In this document: positions 28,166 through 36,115 of the stretch, piece by piece | How positions within the stretch are numbered: the stretch's first letter is position 1 | Layout of the letters: each line of letters starts with the position of its first letter | Assembly: GCF_900115775.1 (NCBI RefSeq) | Contig: NZ_FOXS01000001.1 | Coordinates: 806,001-870,000 of the forward strand | Length of the DNA stretch: 64,000 nucleotides | Reading direction: 5' to 3' | From: Hymenobacter arizonensis | GTDB taxonomy: Bacteria > Bacteroidota > Bacteroidia > Cytophagales > Hymenobacteraceae | Program-made: the position numbers and the translations under genes | The notes under the pieces: generated by a model | The model's database searches: none | What the model was told of the DNA's origin: nothing | What the model saw: the letters and a program-made list of their open reading frames with translations, nothing else

Positions 28166-28196
28166 ATCAGGAGGGCTGATGCTATATATCAGGAGG
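28166..28196. repeat. 9-bp direct repeat at the edge of the hemA fragment
   Basis: ATCAGGAGG occurs at 28166-28174 and again at 28188-28196, a 22-base period, right where hemA-like sequence begins. It could mark the junction of the deletion or insertion that removed the 5' part of hemA. Confidence 0.4.
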
Positions 28197-28848
28197 TGAC
28201 AAGCTGGACCTCGCCCGGGGCATTCAGGACGCCGACGTCGTCATCTCTTCGGTGTCGGCGGCGCCCATCATCACGCCGCTGCTCCTCGATAGCCAAGCCG
28301 TGCTCAGCCACAAATACTTCGTGGACCAGTCCATGCCCCACAGCATTGCCGCCGCCATCGAAACAGTGCCGGGCGTGCTGCTGTACTCCCTCGATGGTAT
28401 CCAAAGCAAAGCCTCTGCGGCCCTGGAGCGCCGGCTGGCGGCCGTGCCGCAGGTGCGGGTCATCATCGCCGAAAGCATGGCTGGCCTGCACGACTGGAGC
28501 GAGGAGATGGAGGTTTCGCCCACCCTTCAGAATCTGAAAAACGCCCTGGAGCAGCTGCGGCAGGACGAAATGAAGCGCTTCGGCAAGCGGATGTCTCCCG
28601 CCGAAGCTGTGATGGTGGACGAAATAATCAGGTCCCTGATGCAAAAGCTGCTCAAGCAGCCCGTGCTGCAACTCAAAGCTGCCTGCAAGCGGGGCGAGCC
28701 CGGTCAGCTGGTGGAGCTCCTCAGCGAGCTGTTCGATTTAGAGCGCCAGCCGGCTGACGTAGGGCAAATCAGTGAAATAACGTCACGCTTCGGCTGCGCG
28801 CCGTCAGATGGGCCTAGTCGGGTCGAAAACGCCTTCCAAACCGACTAG
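28180..28848 (+). pseudogene. hemA: 3' fragment of glutamyl-tRNA reductase
   Basis: From about 28192 the frame reads GGDKLDLARGIQDADVVISS, continuing with the end of the NADPH-binding domain and the whole helical dimerisation domain of glutamyl-tRNA reductase (FVDQSMPHSIAAAIETVPGV, then RFGKRMSPAEAVMVDEIIRS). The enzyme normally has about 420 residues and makes glutamate-1-semialdehyde for haem. Here only about 220 C-terminal residues remain. An in-frame TGA at 28177-28179 and the lack of the catalytic N-terminal domain make it inactive. A GTG at 28252 could start a 198-residue product, but it would have no active site. hemF lies 1.1 kb away on the other strand. Confidence 0.85.
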
Positions 28849-28858
28849 GCCCGAATCT

Positions 28859-29566
28859 TTAGGCGCTGCAAGGCTGGCGCAGGTCCATGAAAATGAGGCG
28901 CCAGCGCCCACCGGCTCCGGCCGACTTGGCGAAGTGAAACCGGAAGCCCGTGCGGGTTTGCAGCACCGAACGCACGGTGCGGCCCTGGGCGGCCTTGCCC
29001 TGCGCTGCAGTGGCGCCCTTCACGGTGGCGCTCGGCCAGAAGTCGAGGGCGCGAAACGCGGTGGCGGGGCCGGAGAAGCACCCCTGCTGGGCAAAGCCTG
29101 CGTTCTGCTTGGTTTGCAGGGCGCAGTCAGCTGCGGGCAGCTGCTTTAAAACCTGTAGCTGCGGGCAGGTCATCAGTTGTTTATCCAGCGAAAACAAGAG
29201 ACGGTTTTGGTCGGCGCGGCGAAAAGCCCCGGCTTCCACCACCCGCGTCACCAGCGGCAGCGCGCCGGGCTGCTCCAGAATCCAGAGGCCAAATTCTGGG
29301 TCGATGAGTTGGTTGAGCACCTGGGCATCGTGGCCGCGCAGGGCGCCTTCCAGCAGCAGCCAGGCCCCGGCCACCGACGTGTCGGTGGGCATCACCGCGT
29401 TTTCGGTGCGCGCGGCAGCCGAGTCCGGCTTGGGAGCGGTGGCGGGCAGGGCTTGCACCGAGGCTGGGGCGGCCGTCTCGCCGGGCATGCCGTTGGGGTT
29501 TTTGGTGTTGCAGGCTGCCAGCAACAAGGCAAGTGCAGCAGCGAAGAGGCAAGAGGGGAGGCGCAT
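28859..29566 (-). CDS. Putative lipoprotein
   Basis: I do not recognise this 235-residue protein. It begins with a lipoprotein signal (MRLPSCLFAAALALLLAAC) with the cysteine at residue 19, then a Pro/Ala/Thr-rich linker to about residue 60. The globular part has four further cysteines (CPQ, DCAL, GCFS and near the C-terminus) that could form disulfides in the periplasm. The gene converges with the hemA fragment, whose stop is 10 bases away. Upstream lies the nested palindrome at 29650-29880. Confidence 0.72.
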   Translation of the reverse strand: MRLPSCLFAAALALLLAACNTKNPNGMPGETAAPASVQALPATAPKPDSAAARTENAVMPTDTSVAGAWLLLEGALRGHDAQVLNQLIDPEFGLWILEQPGALPLVTRVVEAGAFRRADQNRLLFSLDKQLMTCPQLQVLKQLPAADCALQTKQNAGFAQQGCFSGPATAFRALDFWPSATVKGATAAQGKAAQGRTVRSVLQTRTGFRFHFAKSAGAGGRWRLIFMDLRQPCSA

Positions 29567-29649
29567 AAGAAAAGAGGGAATGGAGGTTGGAAAGGCGCCG
29601 CGGGTTTATTCAGGTGGACAATTGGAAAAACCAGAACGTCATGTAATAG

Positions 29650-29880
29650 AACGTCATGCTGAGCGCAGCCGAACCGAAGGTCGCCGTAGGCAAGCATCTG
29701 GCCCGCTTCGTCCGCAATAGCTGCAAATCGTCCGTCATGCTGAGCCTGCGAAGCATCTTGTCACGCCTCAACGACTTGGTCAGCGGTGATAAGGTGCTTC
29801 GCAGGCTCAGCATGACAGCCGGCGCGGTAAAGATGCTTGCCTACGGCGACCTTCGGTTCGGCTGCGCCCAGCATGACGTT
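29650..29880. repeat. Nested 230-bp palindromic element
   Basis: The outer arms 29650-29699 and 29831-29880 (50 bp each) pair at 49 of 50 positions. The inner arms 29734-29759 and 29791-29816 pair at 25 of 26. Both begin with the GTCATGCTGAGC motif. The whole sits in the 358-base gap between hemF and the lipoprotein gene, which are read in the same direction. No coding sequence is present. It resembles a miniature inverted-repeat or REP-like element that transposed into a copy of itself. Confidence 0.85.
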
Positions 29881-29924
29881 TGTTGTGCAGCGTTCTGTTA
29901 GGCGACGTTCTTTTTAAATAAGCC

Positions 29925-30866
29925 CTAGGCCACTACTTCGGACACAGGCGCCCACTCGATGCCCTGGCGCAGCCACTGCTGCGTGGCGGCTTCCGGGGAG
30001 CCGGGCTCGACGGCGTAGTTGTAGTGCCATTCGGCCTGAGGCGGCAGGCTCATGAGGATGCTTTCGGTGCGGCCGCCGGTTTCGAGGCCGAAGCGGGTGC
30101 CGCGGTCTATGGCCAGGTTGAATTCGGCGTAGCGGCTGCGGCGCACCTGCTGCCATTGTTTCTCGCGTTCCGTGAACGGCAGGTCCTGGTTTTGGCGCAT
30201 GATGGCGGCGTAGGCTCGGCCGTACACCTCGCCCACGTCCTGCACGAAAGCGAACAGCTCCTCGAACGAGCCGTCCTGGCCCACGGTGAGTCGGTCGAAA
30301 AAGATGCCGCCGACGCCGCGGGTCTCCTGCCGGTGGGGCAGGTAGAAATACTCGTCGGCCCACTTCTTGAAGCGCGGGTAGTAGCTGGGGTCGTGGCGGT
30401 CGCACACGGCCCGAATCTGCTCGTGGAACCAGCGAGCCTGCGCTTCGTCGACGTAAATCGGGGTCAGGTCGAGCCCGCCGCCGAACCATGCTTCGCCGTT
30501 GCCGGCCTCGAAGTAGCGCACGTTCATGTGCGAAATGGGCACCATGGGGCTGCGCGGGTGCTGCACCACGCTCACGCCGGTGGCGAAGTAGCGGCGGTCG
30601 GGCAGGAGCAGGGATTGGGCGGCTTGCTCCGTGAGCCCGCCCCACACGGCCGAGAAGGCGACGCCGCCTTTTTCCAGTATGTCGCCCTGCAGCAGCACCC
30701 GCGTGCGGCCGCCCCCGCCGCCGGCGTGTTCCCAGGGCGTCTCAGTGAACTTCACGCCGCTGCCGTCGGCTAGCTCCAGCCGGTAGCAAAGCCAGTCCTG
30801 AAAGCTGCGCATCCAGTTTTCCACGCGGGTGCGGGGCGGGGCAATCATTTCATTAGCGGTAGTCAT
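29925..30866 (-). CDS. hemF: Oxygen-dependent coproporphyrinogen III oxidase
   Basis: This 313-residue protein carries the HemF signatures: WEHAGGGGGRTRVL, VSVVQHPRSPMVP, HMNVRYFEA, EAWFGGGLDLTPIY, FKKWADEYFYLPHR, RGVGGIFFDRL and YAEFNLAIDRGT. It decarboxylates coproporphyrinogen III to protoporphyrinogen IX in haem synthesis and consumes O2. The ATG at 30866 gives the normal N-terminus; the upstream frame only shadows the USP gene. It ends the run of genes that starts at ccoNO, consistent with haem supply for the cbb3 oxidase. Using an O2-dependent enzyme in a low-oxygen module implies microaerobic rather than anoxic use. Confidence 0.93.
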   Translation of the reverse strand: MTTANEMIAPPRTRVENWMRSFQDWLCYRLELADGSGVKFTETPWEHAGGGGGRTRVLLQGDILEKGGVAFSAVWGGLTEQAAQSLLLPDRRYFATGVSVVQHPRSPMVPISHMNVRYFEAGNGEAWFGGGLDLTPIYVDEAQARWFHEQIRAVCDRHDPSYYPRFKKWADEYFYLPHRQETRGVGGIFFDRLTVGQDGSFEELFAFVQDVGEVYGRAYAAIMRQNQDLPFTEREKQWQQVRRSRYAEFNLAIDRGTRFGLETGGRTESILMSLPPQAEWHYNYAVEPGSPEAATQQWLRQGIEWAPVSEVVA

Positions 30867-30937
30867 ATCAGTAGTAGAGTTAAGAGTGAGTCGGGCTTCG
30901 CTTAGGGCCAGTGCCGGTACCGGACTGCGCCTCTGTT

Positions 30938-31858
30938 TCAGGCCCAAACAACGGCGCGGTAGGCGGCGAGTCGGGCGGCGGCGGCTTCCTGCGCCAACCG
31001 TTCGTGGCAGTGTTCGCAGCAGGTGTCCGCCGCCGGTTGCTCGGTGGCCCGCAGCACCAGCACCGGGATTTGGGTGTGGTAGGCCTGCGTTTGGGTGTAG
31101 CACAGGTCGAAGTAGCGCAGCAGCTGCGCCGTATCGGTCGGGGCAATAATGAGCAACTGGGCCTGGGTACGGGCGCAGTACTCGCTCACGCCTTCGAGCG
31201 GGGCCTCGTCTTCCACCAGGTGCTCGGTGATGGTGGGCCAAGTGAGCTGAGACGCGGCCCGGCCCAGGGCCTGCTTGAGCTGCCGCCGACGGGCGCGGGC
31301 CGCGTGCGGGTAGAACTGCACCAAATCCAGCGGCGCGGGAAAGGCACTGGCCAGGCCCGAAAGCCGGGGCAGCAGATGCAGATTCAGTGCATCAAAATCG
31401 GCGGAGAAAACCAAGCGGTTGGGCAAGGACCGCCGCCCGGCCGGCACCACCAGCACCGGGCAGCTGACCAGCGCCGTGATAGTGGCCGCATGGTTGCCGG
31501 GCGCTACTTCCTGGCCGCAGTCGATGTGCTCGAGGCCCATTACCATTAGGTCGGCCGCGCAGGCAGTGGCTTCGGCCTGCACGTGGTCGTGCAGGCAGCC
31601 AGCCAGCACCCGGTAGCGGTACTGGATGCGGCGGCCGTTTTGGCGGGTGAGCTGCTGGTAGCGCAGGCGTTCCACCAGCCCGCGTAGGCGCTGCTCCTGC
31701 GCCAGCAACGCAGTGGCCGGCTCACCCGCCGCGGCATTGAGCTGGTGGCAATACAGCAGCACCACTTCGGCCGGCCAGCGCACGGCCAGCTTGTTGGCGT
31801 AGGCCAGGGTGTGCTCGGCGGAGGCGGTGTGGTCGATGGGAACAAGGATAGTTTTCAT
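30938..31858 (-). CDS. Tandem universal stress protein
   Basis: This 306-residue protein contains two UspA domains. The first (KTILVPIDHTASAEHTLAYA, ending SCPVLVVPAG) spans residues 1 to about 145. The second (NRLVFSADFDALNLHLL, ending IPVLVLRAT) runs to about 275. A His/Cys-rich tail (CCEHCHERL) follows and could bind a metal. UspA proteins bind ATP or act as stress switches in the cytosol. It is encoded between the DsbD-like membrane protein and hemF, all on the minus strand with short gaps. It starts at the ATG at 31858. Confidence 0.85.
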   Translation of the reverse strand: MKTILVPIDHTASAEHTLAYANKLAVRWPAEVVLLYCHQLNAAAGEPATALLAQEQRLRGLVERLRYQQLTRQNGRRIQYRYRVLAGCLHDHVQAEATACAADLMVMGLEHIDCGQEVAPGNHAATITALVSCPVLVVPAGRRSLPNRLVFSADFDALNLHLLPRLSGLASAFPAPLDLVQFYPHAARARRRQLKQALGRAASQLTWPTITEHLVEDEAPLEGVSEYCARTQAQLLIIAPTDTAQLLRYFDLCYTQTQAYHTQIPVLVLRATEQPAADTCCEHCHERLAQEAAAARLAAYRAVVWA

Positions 31859-31911
31859 GGGCAAAGGCGGGCAGAAGGCCAAAGAATGGGTGATTGCGAA
31901 GGGTTGATGAG

Positions 31912-32643
31912 TTAGTGGCAGTCGTGCACCGTGGCCGGATAGGCGGCGGTGGTTTTGGCAGCGGCAGGCCCCAGTTGCGGGCTCAGGTAGGGAATGCCCA
32001 GCCCCAGGCCGCGCACGATGAAGAGCACCGCCAGCACCGAGGCCGCGTAGGGCACGGCCTGCCGCATGCGGGTGCGCCAGGCCAGGGGCACCAGCCGCCC
32101 GCTCAGCGACAGCCCGAACATGAGCGGCAGCGTGCCCAGGCCGAAGCAGGCCATGTAAGCCGCCGCGCCCCACACGCCCGACGCGCTCAGCGCCCCGGCC
32201 AGGGCCAGGTACACCAGGCCGCAGGGCAGCAGGCCGTTGAGCAGGCCAGTAGCATACAGGGCGGGCAGCGTGGGCTGTTGAAACAAGCGGCCCAGCGTGT
32301 TTTTCACCCAGGCCAGCGGCCGGGTCAGCCCGAGCCAGCCGGCTAGGCGGCTGGTGTAGCGCTCCGGCACCGCCACCAGCAGCAGAATCAGCACGCCCGA
32401 GGCAATGGACAAGCCCTGCTGCACCCCGGCCAGGCGCAGCCCCTGGCCCACCAGGCCGGCCGCTGCCCCCAGCGTGGCGTAGGTTGTGATTCGGCCCAGG
32501 TTGTAGAGCAGGCGGCCACCGCCGTAGCGCAGCGACGACGTCGCCTTATCCATGCCGCCGGGCAGCGCCAGGGCAATGGCCCCGCACATGCCCACGCAGT
32601 GGAAGCTGCCCAGCAACCCAAACAGGAATCCGGCCCAGAGCAT
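31912..32643 (-). CDS. DsbD_2/TauE-SafE-like membrane protein for cbb3 assembly
   Basis: This 243-residue protein has about six membrane helices and an N-terminal FHCVGMCG motif, whose two cysteines sit in the first helix as in copper or thiol transporters of the DsbD_2 class. Such genes regularly follow ccoG and ccoH in cbb3 clusters, where they are thought to supply copper or reductant to the maturing oxidase. Here only 3 bases separate it from ccoH, showing tight coupling. It ends HDCH, a possible metal-binding tail. Confidence 0.82.
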   Translation of the reverse strand: MLWAGFLFGLLGSFHCVGMCGAIALALPGGMDKATSSLRYGGGRLLYNLGRITTYATLGAAAGLVGQGLRLAGVQQGLSIASGVLILLLVAVPERYTSRLAGWLGLTRPLAWVKNTLGRLFQQPTLPALYATGLLNGLLPCGLVYLALAGALSASGVWGAAAYMACFGLGTLPLMFGLSLSGRLVPLAWRTRMRQAVPYAASVLAVLFIVRGLGLGIPYLSPQLGPAAAKTTAAYPATVHDCH

Positions 32644-32646
32644 GGT

Positions 32647-33123
32647 TTAATTAAGCGTAAGGTCTTGTTCGAGGAAGTAGGCCTGCCCGCCCACCGTAAA
32701 ATCCAGCTGGACGCGCCACAAGCCGGGCGCCATTTTGCTGGTATTAACAACCTGCCGCCGGTCGGCTGCTGGCTGCAGTGGCAGCTTGAAATCCAGAGCT
32801 TTATCGGAGGGGCGGAAGAAATGAACCTGGCCCTGCACCGTTTGCCCAGCCAGAGCGGCCGGCAGCTCCAGCGTCAGGCGCCGACTGGCAGCCTCGTGGC
32901 GCAGCTGCACCGGAGTGGCCAGGGCGGCCGTCCGGGCCACTGCGTCCATGCGCTGCTGGTGGGCCAGCTCCTGCTGGTAGTAGTCGGCGCTGACCAGGTT
33001 CACATCAGTCTGCATGGCCTGGTAGACCATGGAGCCGATATAGGCAGCAAACAGCACGAAGACGGCGACGATGGCATAAGGCCAAGGGCTGCGTTTGGGA
33101 GGGAAAATGGCCGGGTTGGACAT
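32647..33123 (-). CDS. ccoH: FixH/CcoH-like cbb3 assembly protein
   Basis: This 158-residue protein has a cytoplasmic basic start, one membrane helix (WPYAIVAVFVLFAAYIGSMV) and the conserved ADYYQQELAHQQRMDA stretch just after it. A beta-rich periplasmic domain follows, ending GGQAYFLEQDLTLN. That layout is FixH/CcoH, an assembly factor for cbb3 oxidase. I use the ATG at 33123; an ATG at 33150 would add nine residues. The 25-bp palindrome at 33163-33302 separates it from ccoG. Confidence 0.88.
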   Translation of the reverse strand: MSNPAIFPPKRSPWPYAIVAVFVLFAAYIGSMVYQAMQTDVNLVSADYYQQELAHQQRMDAVARTAALATPVQLRHEAASRRLTLELPAALAGQTVQGQVHFFRPSDKALDFKLPLQPAADRRQVVNTSKMAPGLWRVQLDFTVGGQAYFLEQDLTLN

Positions 33124-33162
33124 CAGTTTATTAAATTTTAGAACGGTCATATTGAGTATTGA

Positions 33163-33302
33163 GCGCAGCCGACGGAACCTCACCCCCGGCCCTGCCGGGT
33201 ACGACCCCTCTCCAAAAGAGAGGGGAGCCTGACGCCCGCGCCGGACCGGTTCCCCCTCTTTTTTGGAGAGGGGGTCAGGGGGTGAGGTTCCGTCGGCTGC
33301 GC
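33163..33302. repeat. Palindromic element between ccoH and ccoG
   Basis: The arms 33163-33187 and 33278-33302 pair at all 25 positions (GCGCAGCCGACGG and its complement at the ends). An inner, imperfect hairpin is built on CCCCTCTCCAAAAGAGAGGGG. It lies inside a run of same-strand genes, so it is probably transcribed as a long stem in the cco mRNA. Confidence 0.85.
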
Positions 33303-33355
33303 TTAGTATGACCGCCTTTTGTGCAAAAGACATATTGCATTATGAGGCGCGCCAG

Positions 33356-34765
33356 CTACTGCGACGGCCCCAGAAACTTGGTGCTGGTTTCCGAAATCAG
33401 TTCGCCACCGCTGAACAGGCCGATGCGGATTTTCTGGTTGGTGCGGTGCAGGGCCGTGCGGGGCAATTCAGCGAAAAAGACACCTTCGGTTATGCCCTGC
33501 GCGGGTAGCTTCAGGCCAGTGGTGCCGATGAGGGAAATTTGGCCTTGCGCCGGTTCGAGGATGCGCAGGGTGATGGGGTAGCGGCGGTTGGTCTTGTTGA
33601 TGACCGAGATGTTGTAGAGGTTGGTGATGGTGCCGTGGTCGGTTTTCTGGTAGAGCTGCCCGGGGGTGCGCAACACGGTGGCTTCCACGTTGGAGCGCGA
33701 CACGAGCAGGCCCGTGAGCACGGCCAGCAGCAGCACGAGCCCGCCCGAGAGTGCCTTCACGCGGCCCGTAAACCGGAACTTGGTGCCGTTGGCAATGCCG
33801 TTTTCCGAAGCGTGGCGAATGAGGCCCTGCGGCAGCTTCACTAGGTCCATGATGGAGTTGCAGGCGTCGATGCAGGCTGTGCAGTTGGTGCACTCCATTT
33901 GGGTGGCACCGTTGCGGATGTCGATGCCCGTGGGGCAGACTTGCACGCACTGGTGGCAGTCGATGCAGTCGCCTTCGGTACGCACCTTGTTTTTGTGCAG
34001 CTTCTCGCGCGGCTCGCCCCGCTTGTAATCGTAGGCCACCACCAGGCTGTCCTGGTCGAGCAGCACGCCCTGCAGGCGGCCGTAGGGGCACACAATGGTG
34101 CAGACCTGCTCCCGAAACCGCGCAAACACCGCGTAGAACACGCCCGTGAAAACCACCATGGCCGCCAGCCCGCCCAGGTGGGCCGTCAGCGGGTCGGTGA
34201 TGATGGCCACCAGTTCATCCGAGCCGATGATGTAGGCCAGGAAGGTGTTGGCAATGAAAAACGAGACGGCCAGAAACAGGGCGTGCTTGGTGGTTTTGCG
34301 CCAGAGTTTGTCCCAGTCCAACTCGCGCCGGTCGAGCGCCTTTTGCTGGGGCGCGTCGCCCTCCAGCCAGTACTCGATGCGGCGGAAAACCATTTCCAGG
34401 AAGATGGTCTGCGGGCACACCCAGCCGCAGAACACGCGCCCGTACACCACCGTGAACAGGATGATGAACACCAAAAACGTGAGCGACGCCAGCAGCAGAA
34501 TGAAGAAGTCCTGGGGCCAGAATATTTGGCCCAAGATGATGAACTTCCGGGCCGGCAGGTTCAGCATCAGCAGCGGCAGGCCATTGAGCCGCAGCCAGGG
34601 CCCGGCAAAGAGCACGGCCAGGAACCCGTAGCTCAGCCATTTGCGGGCGCGGTAGAGCCGGCCGGCGGGTTTCTTGGGGTAGAGCCACACCCGCTTACCC
34701 GCCGCATCCACCGTGGAGATGGAGTCGCGGTACGCGTCGTCGGGCTTGAATTGGGTGGAGGCCAT
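33356..34765 (-). CDS. ccoG: cbb3 oxidase accessory ferredoxin CcoG/FixG
   Basis: This 469-residue membrane protein has several helices, a FixG-like FCGWVCPQTIF motif, CTIVCPYGRLQG, and a pair of 4Fe-4S motifs: CIDCHQCVQVCP and CTNCTACIDACNSIM. An Ig-like periplasmic domain forms the last 130 residues. CcoG is a copper reductase needed for cbb3 assembly. It lies between ccoP and ccoH in the expected order, flanked on both sides by palindromic elements. Confidence 0.95.
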   Translation of the reverse strand: MASTQFKPDDAYRDSISTVDAAGKRVWLYPKKPAGRLYRARKWLSYGFLAVLFAGPWLRLNGLPLLMLNLPARKFIILGQIFWPQDFFILLLASLTFLVFIILFTVVYGRVFCGWVCPQTIFLEMVFRRIEYWLEGDAPQQKALDRRELDWDKLWRKTTKHALFLAVSFFIANTFLAYIIGSDELVAIITDPLTAHLGGLAAMVVFTGVFYAVFARFREQVCTIVCPYGRLQGVLLDQDSLVVAYDYKRGEPREKLHKNKVRTEGDCIDCHQCVQVCPTGIDIRNGATQMECTNCTACIDACNSIMDLVKLPQGLIRHASENGIANGTKFRFTGRVKALSGGLVLLLAVLTGLLVSRSNVEATVLRTPGQLYQKTDHGTITNLYNISVINKTNRRYPITLRILEPAQGQISLIGTTGLKLPAQGITEGVFFAELPRTALHRTNQKIRIGLFSGGELISETSTKFLGPSQ

Positions 34766-34800
34766 GATGGGAAGATGTTAGGGGAACGTGCTGACGGAGA

Positions 34801-34935
34801 ACCTCACCCCCCGGCCCCCTCTCCAAAAGAGAGGGGGAGCCAGACGAAGGCAGTATCCAGTTCGAATGCGAACGTTTTTCTTTTCAAGAGCTGCCGAGGC
34901 TCCCCTCTCCGCGGGAGAGGGGTCGGGGGTGAGGT
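34801..34935. repeat. Palindromic element between ccoG and ccoP
   Basis: The imperfect arms 34801-34824 and 34914-34935 (ACCTCACCCCC.. and ..GGGGGTGAGGT) enclose a second CTCTCCAAAAGAGAG hairpin. The motif is shared with the element at 33163-33302, so the two are related copies. Confidence 0.75.
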
Positions 34936-34942
34936 GCCAGCG

Positions 34943-35836
34943 CTAGAGCCCGGCCACCGGCTTTCCGCCAGGAACTTCTTTTTCGCCCTGGGGCGGCTTG
35001 GCATTCGCGGGATTTGAACCTTGCAAACTCAGCGCGTAGGACGTGACCTGCAGAATCTGCTTGCCCGAGAGCTTGCCTTTCCAGGCCACCATGCCTTTGC
35101 TCGGAATGCCGTACTTGATGGTTTTGTACACGTGGTTCACCTCGCCGCCGTGCAGCCAGTATTCGTCGGTCAGGTTGGGGCCGACTTTGCCCTCGGCGTT
35201 GGCCCCGTGGCAGGGGGCGCAGTTGGTGGTGTAGATGGACTTGCCTTCGCCCAGGTCGGCCGCGGTGGTCAGGGCCAGGTAGGTGGTGAGTTTGGTGGGG
35301 TCGTCGGAACCAGCCGAGACGAGCAGGGCCGCCTGACGCATCTCGGTTTCGTACTCAGCCACTTGCAACTGGCCTTTCGTGGTAAGGTGGTAGTAGCCCA
35401 CGTAGACGAAAGCAAACACGATGGTGAAGCCAAACCCGTACTTCCACCACGGCGGCAAGTCGTTGTCGAACTCGTGGATGCCGTCGTAGTCGTGGTCGAG
35501 CATCTCGTCCTTGTACTCGCCGCGCACCAGCGTCGCGTCGCCCACCAGCAGGCCCAGCACCTTGCCGCTCCAGGTGTTGTGCACCGTGGGCAGGTCGTAG
35601 AGCTGGCGAAGCTGCGGCTTCATCTGCACCACGATGGTGATGCCCACCAGCAGCAGCGCGCCCAGCAGCAGCCCCAGCAACCCCATTAATAGCCAGAACA
35701 GCACTTCCTGCTCGCTCATGCCGGCGGCTTTAGCTGGCGCGGTGGCTTCCGGGGTTTGGGCGCGGGCCACGCCGCGCAGCACCAGGCCGGCCGCAGTCAG
35801 CAACGCTAATCGGATGGGTTTCATGGGCGCTAACAT
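34943..35836 (-). CDS. ccoP: cbb3 oxidase subunit III, single-haem CcoP
   Basis: This 297-residue protein has a signal-like N-terminal helix, a second helix (about residues 46-70), a third near 130-150 and a cytochrome c domain with one CAPCH haem motif near residue 205. The axial Met is probably in SKGMVAW. Proteobacterial CcoP carries two haems; this one has a single CxxCH. It passes electrons to CcoO. The conserved DGIHEFDNDLPPWWKYGF stretch identifies CcoP. The start at 35836 overlaps the ccoQ stop (ATGTTAG); an ATG at 35824 is an alternative. Confidence 0.93.
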   Translation of the reverse strand: MLAPMKPIRLALLTAAGLVLRGVARAQTPEATAPAKAAGMSEQEVLFWLLMGLLGLLLGALLLVGITIVVQMKPQLRQLYDLPTVHNTWSGKVLGLLVGDATLVRGEYKDEMLDHDYDGIHEFDNDLPPWWKYGFGFTIVFAFVYVGYYHLTTKGQLQVAEYETEMRQAALLVSAGSDDPTKLTTYLALTTAADLGEGKSIYTTNCAPCHGANAEGKVGPNLTDEYWLHGGEVNHVYKTIKYGIPSKGMVAWKGKLSGKQILQVTSYALSLQGSNPANAKPPQGEKEVPGGKPVAGL

Positions 35837-36024
35837 GAGGGGTTGGAGTTAGGCGTCAGTGGCTCGTCTTCCAGCAGGGGCAGCATGCTCATGGCGTTGA
35901 TGTGCTGGCGGTTGGCAACCAGCACGTACACCAGCAGGGCCAGGAAAAAGAGAAAGAAGATGACGAAGGAGATGAGCGGGTAAATCGAAATGCCCGTGAT
36001 GGACTGCAGAACTTCTTTGTACAT
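35830..36024 (-). CDS. ccoQ: cbb3 oxidase small subunit CcoQ
   Basis: This 64-residue protein has one long membrane helix (SIYPLISFVIFFLFFLALLV) and a short hydrophilic tail, the CcoQ/FixQ layout. CcoQ stabilises the assembled oxidase. The gene sits between ccoNO and ccoP, and its stop overlaps the ccoP start by a few bases. Confidence 0.85.
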   Translation of the reverse strand: MYKEVLQSITGISIYPLISFVIFFLFFLALLVYVLVANRQHINAMSMLPLLEDEPLTPNSNPSC

Positions 36025-36036
36025 GGTGAGGAGGTT

Positions 36037-36115
36037 GTAGCGTGGACTCTGCGAGTCCGCGTATGGTGGGTTGCGGGAGTTTCGTTCACGCGCGGACTCG
36101 CAGAGTCCACGCTAC
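36037..36115. repeat. 25-bp perfect palindrome between ccoNO and ccoQ
   Basis: The arms 36037-36061 and 36091-36115 pair at all 25 positions (GTAGCGTGGACTC.. and ..GAGTCCACGCTAC). The distal arm contains the ccoNO stop codon, so the stem forms right at the end of that gene. Confidence 0.88.

Noticed and set aside
28252..28848. An intact 198-residue protein from the GTG at 28252
   Set aside because: The sequence is the C-terminal part of glutamyl-tRNA reductase without its catalytic domain, so it is better described as a gene fragment.
29610..29901. Short frames on both strands in the hemF-lipoprotein gap
   Set aside because: They share peptide pieces because of the nested palindrome and are not genes.
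33000..36115. CRISPR array suggested by several similar repeats
   Set aside because: The repeats are large inverted pairs in gene gaps, not short direct repeats with even spacers, and no cas gene is present.
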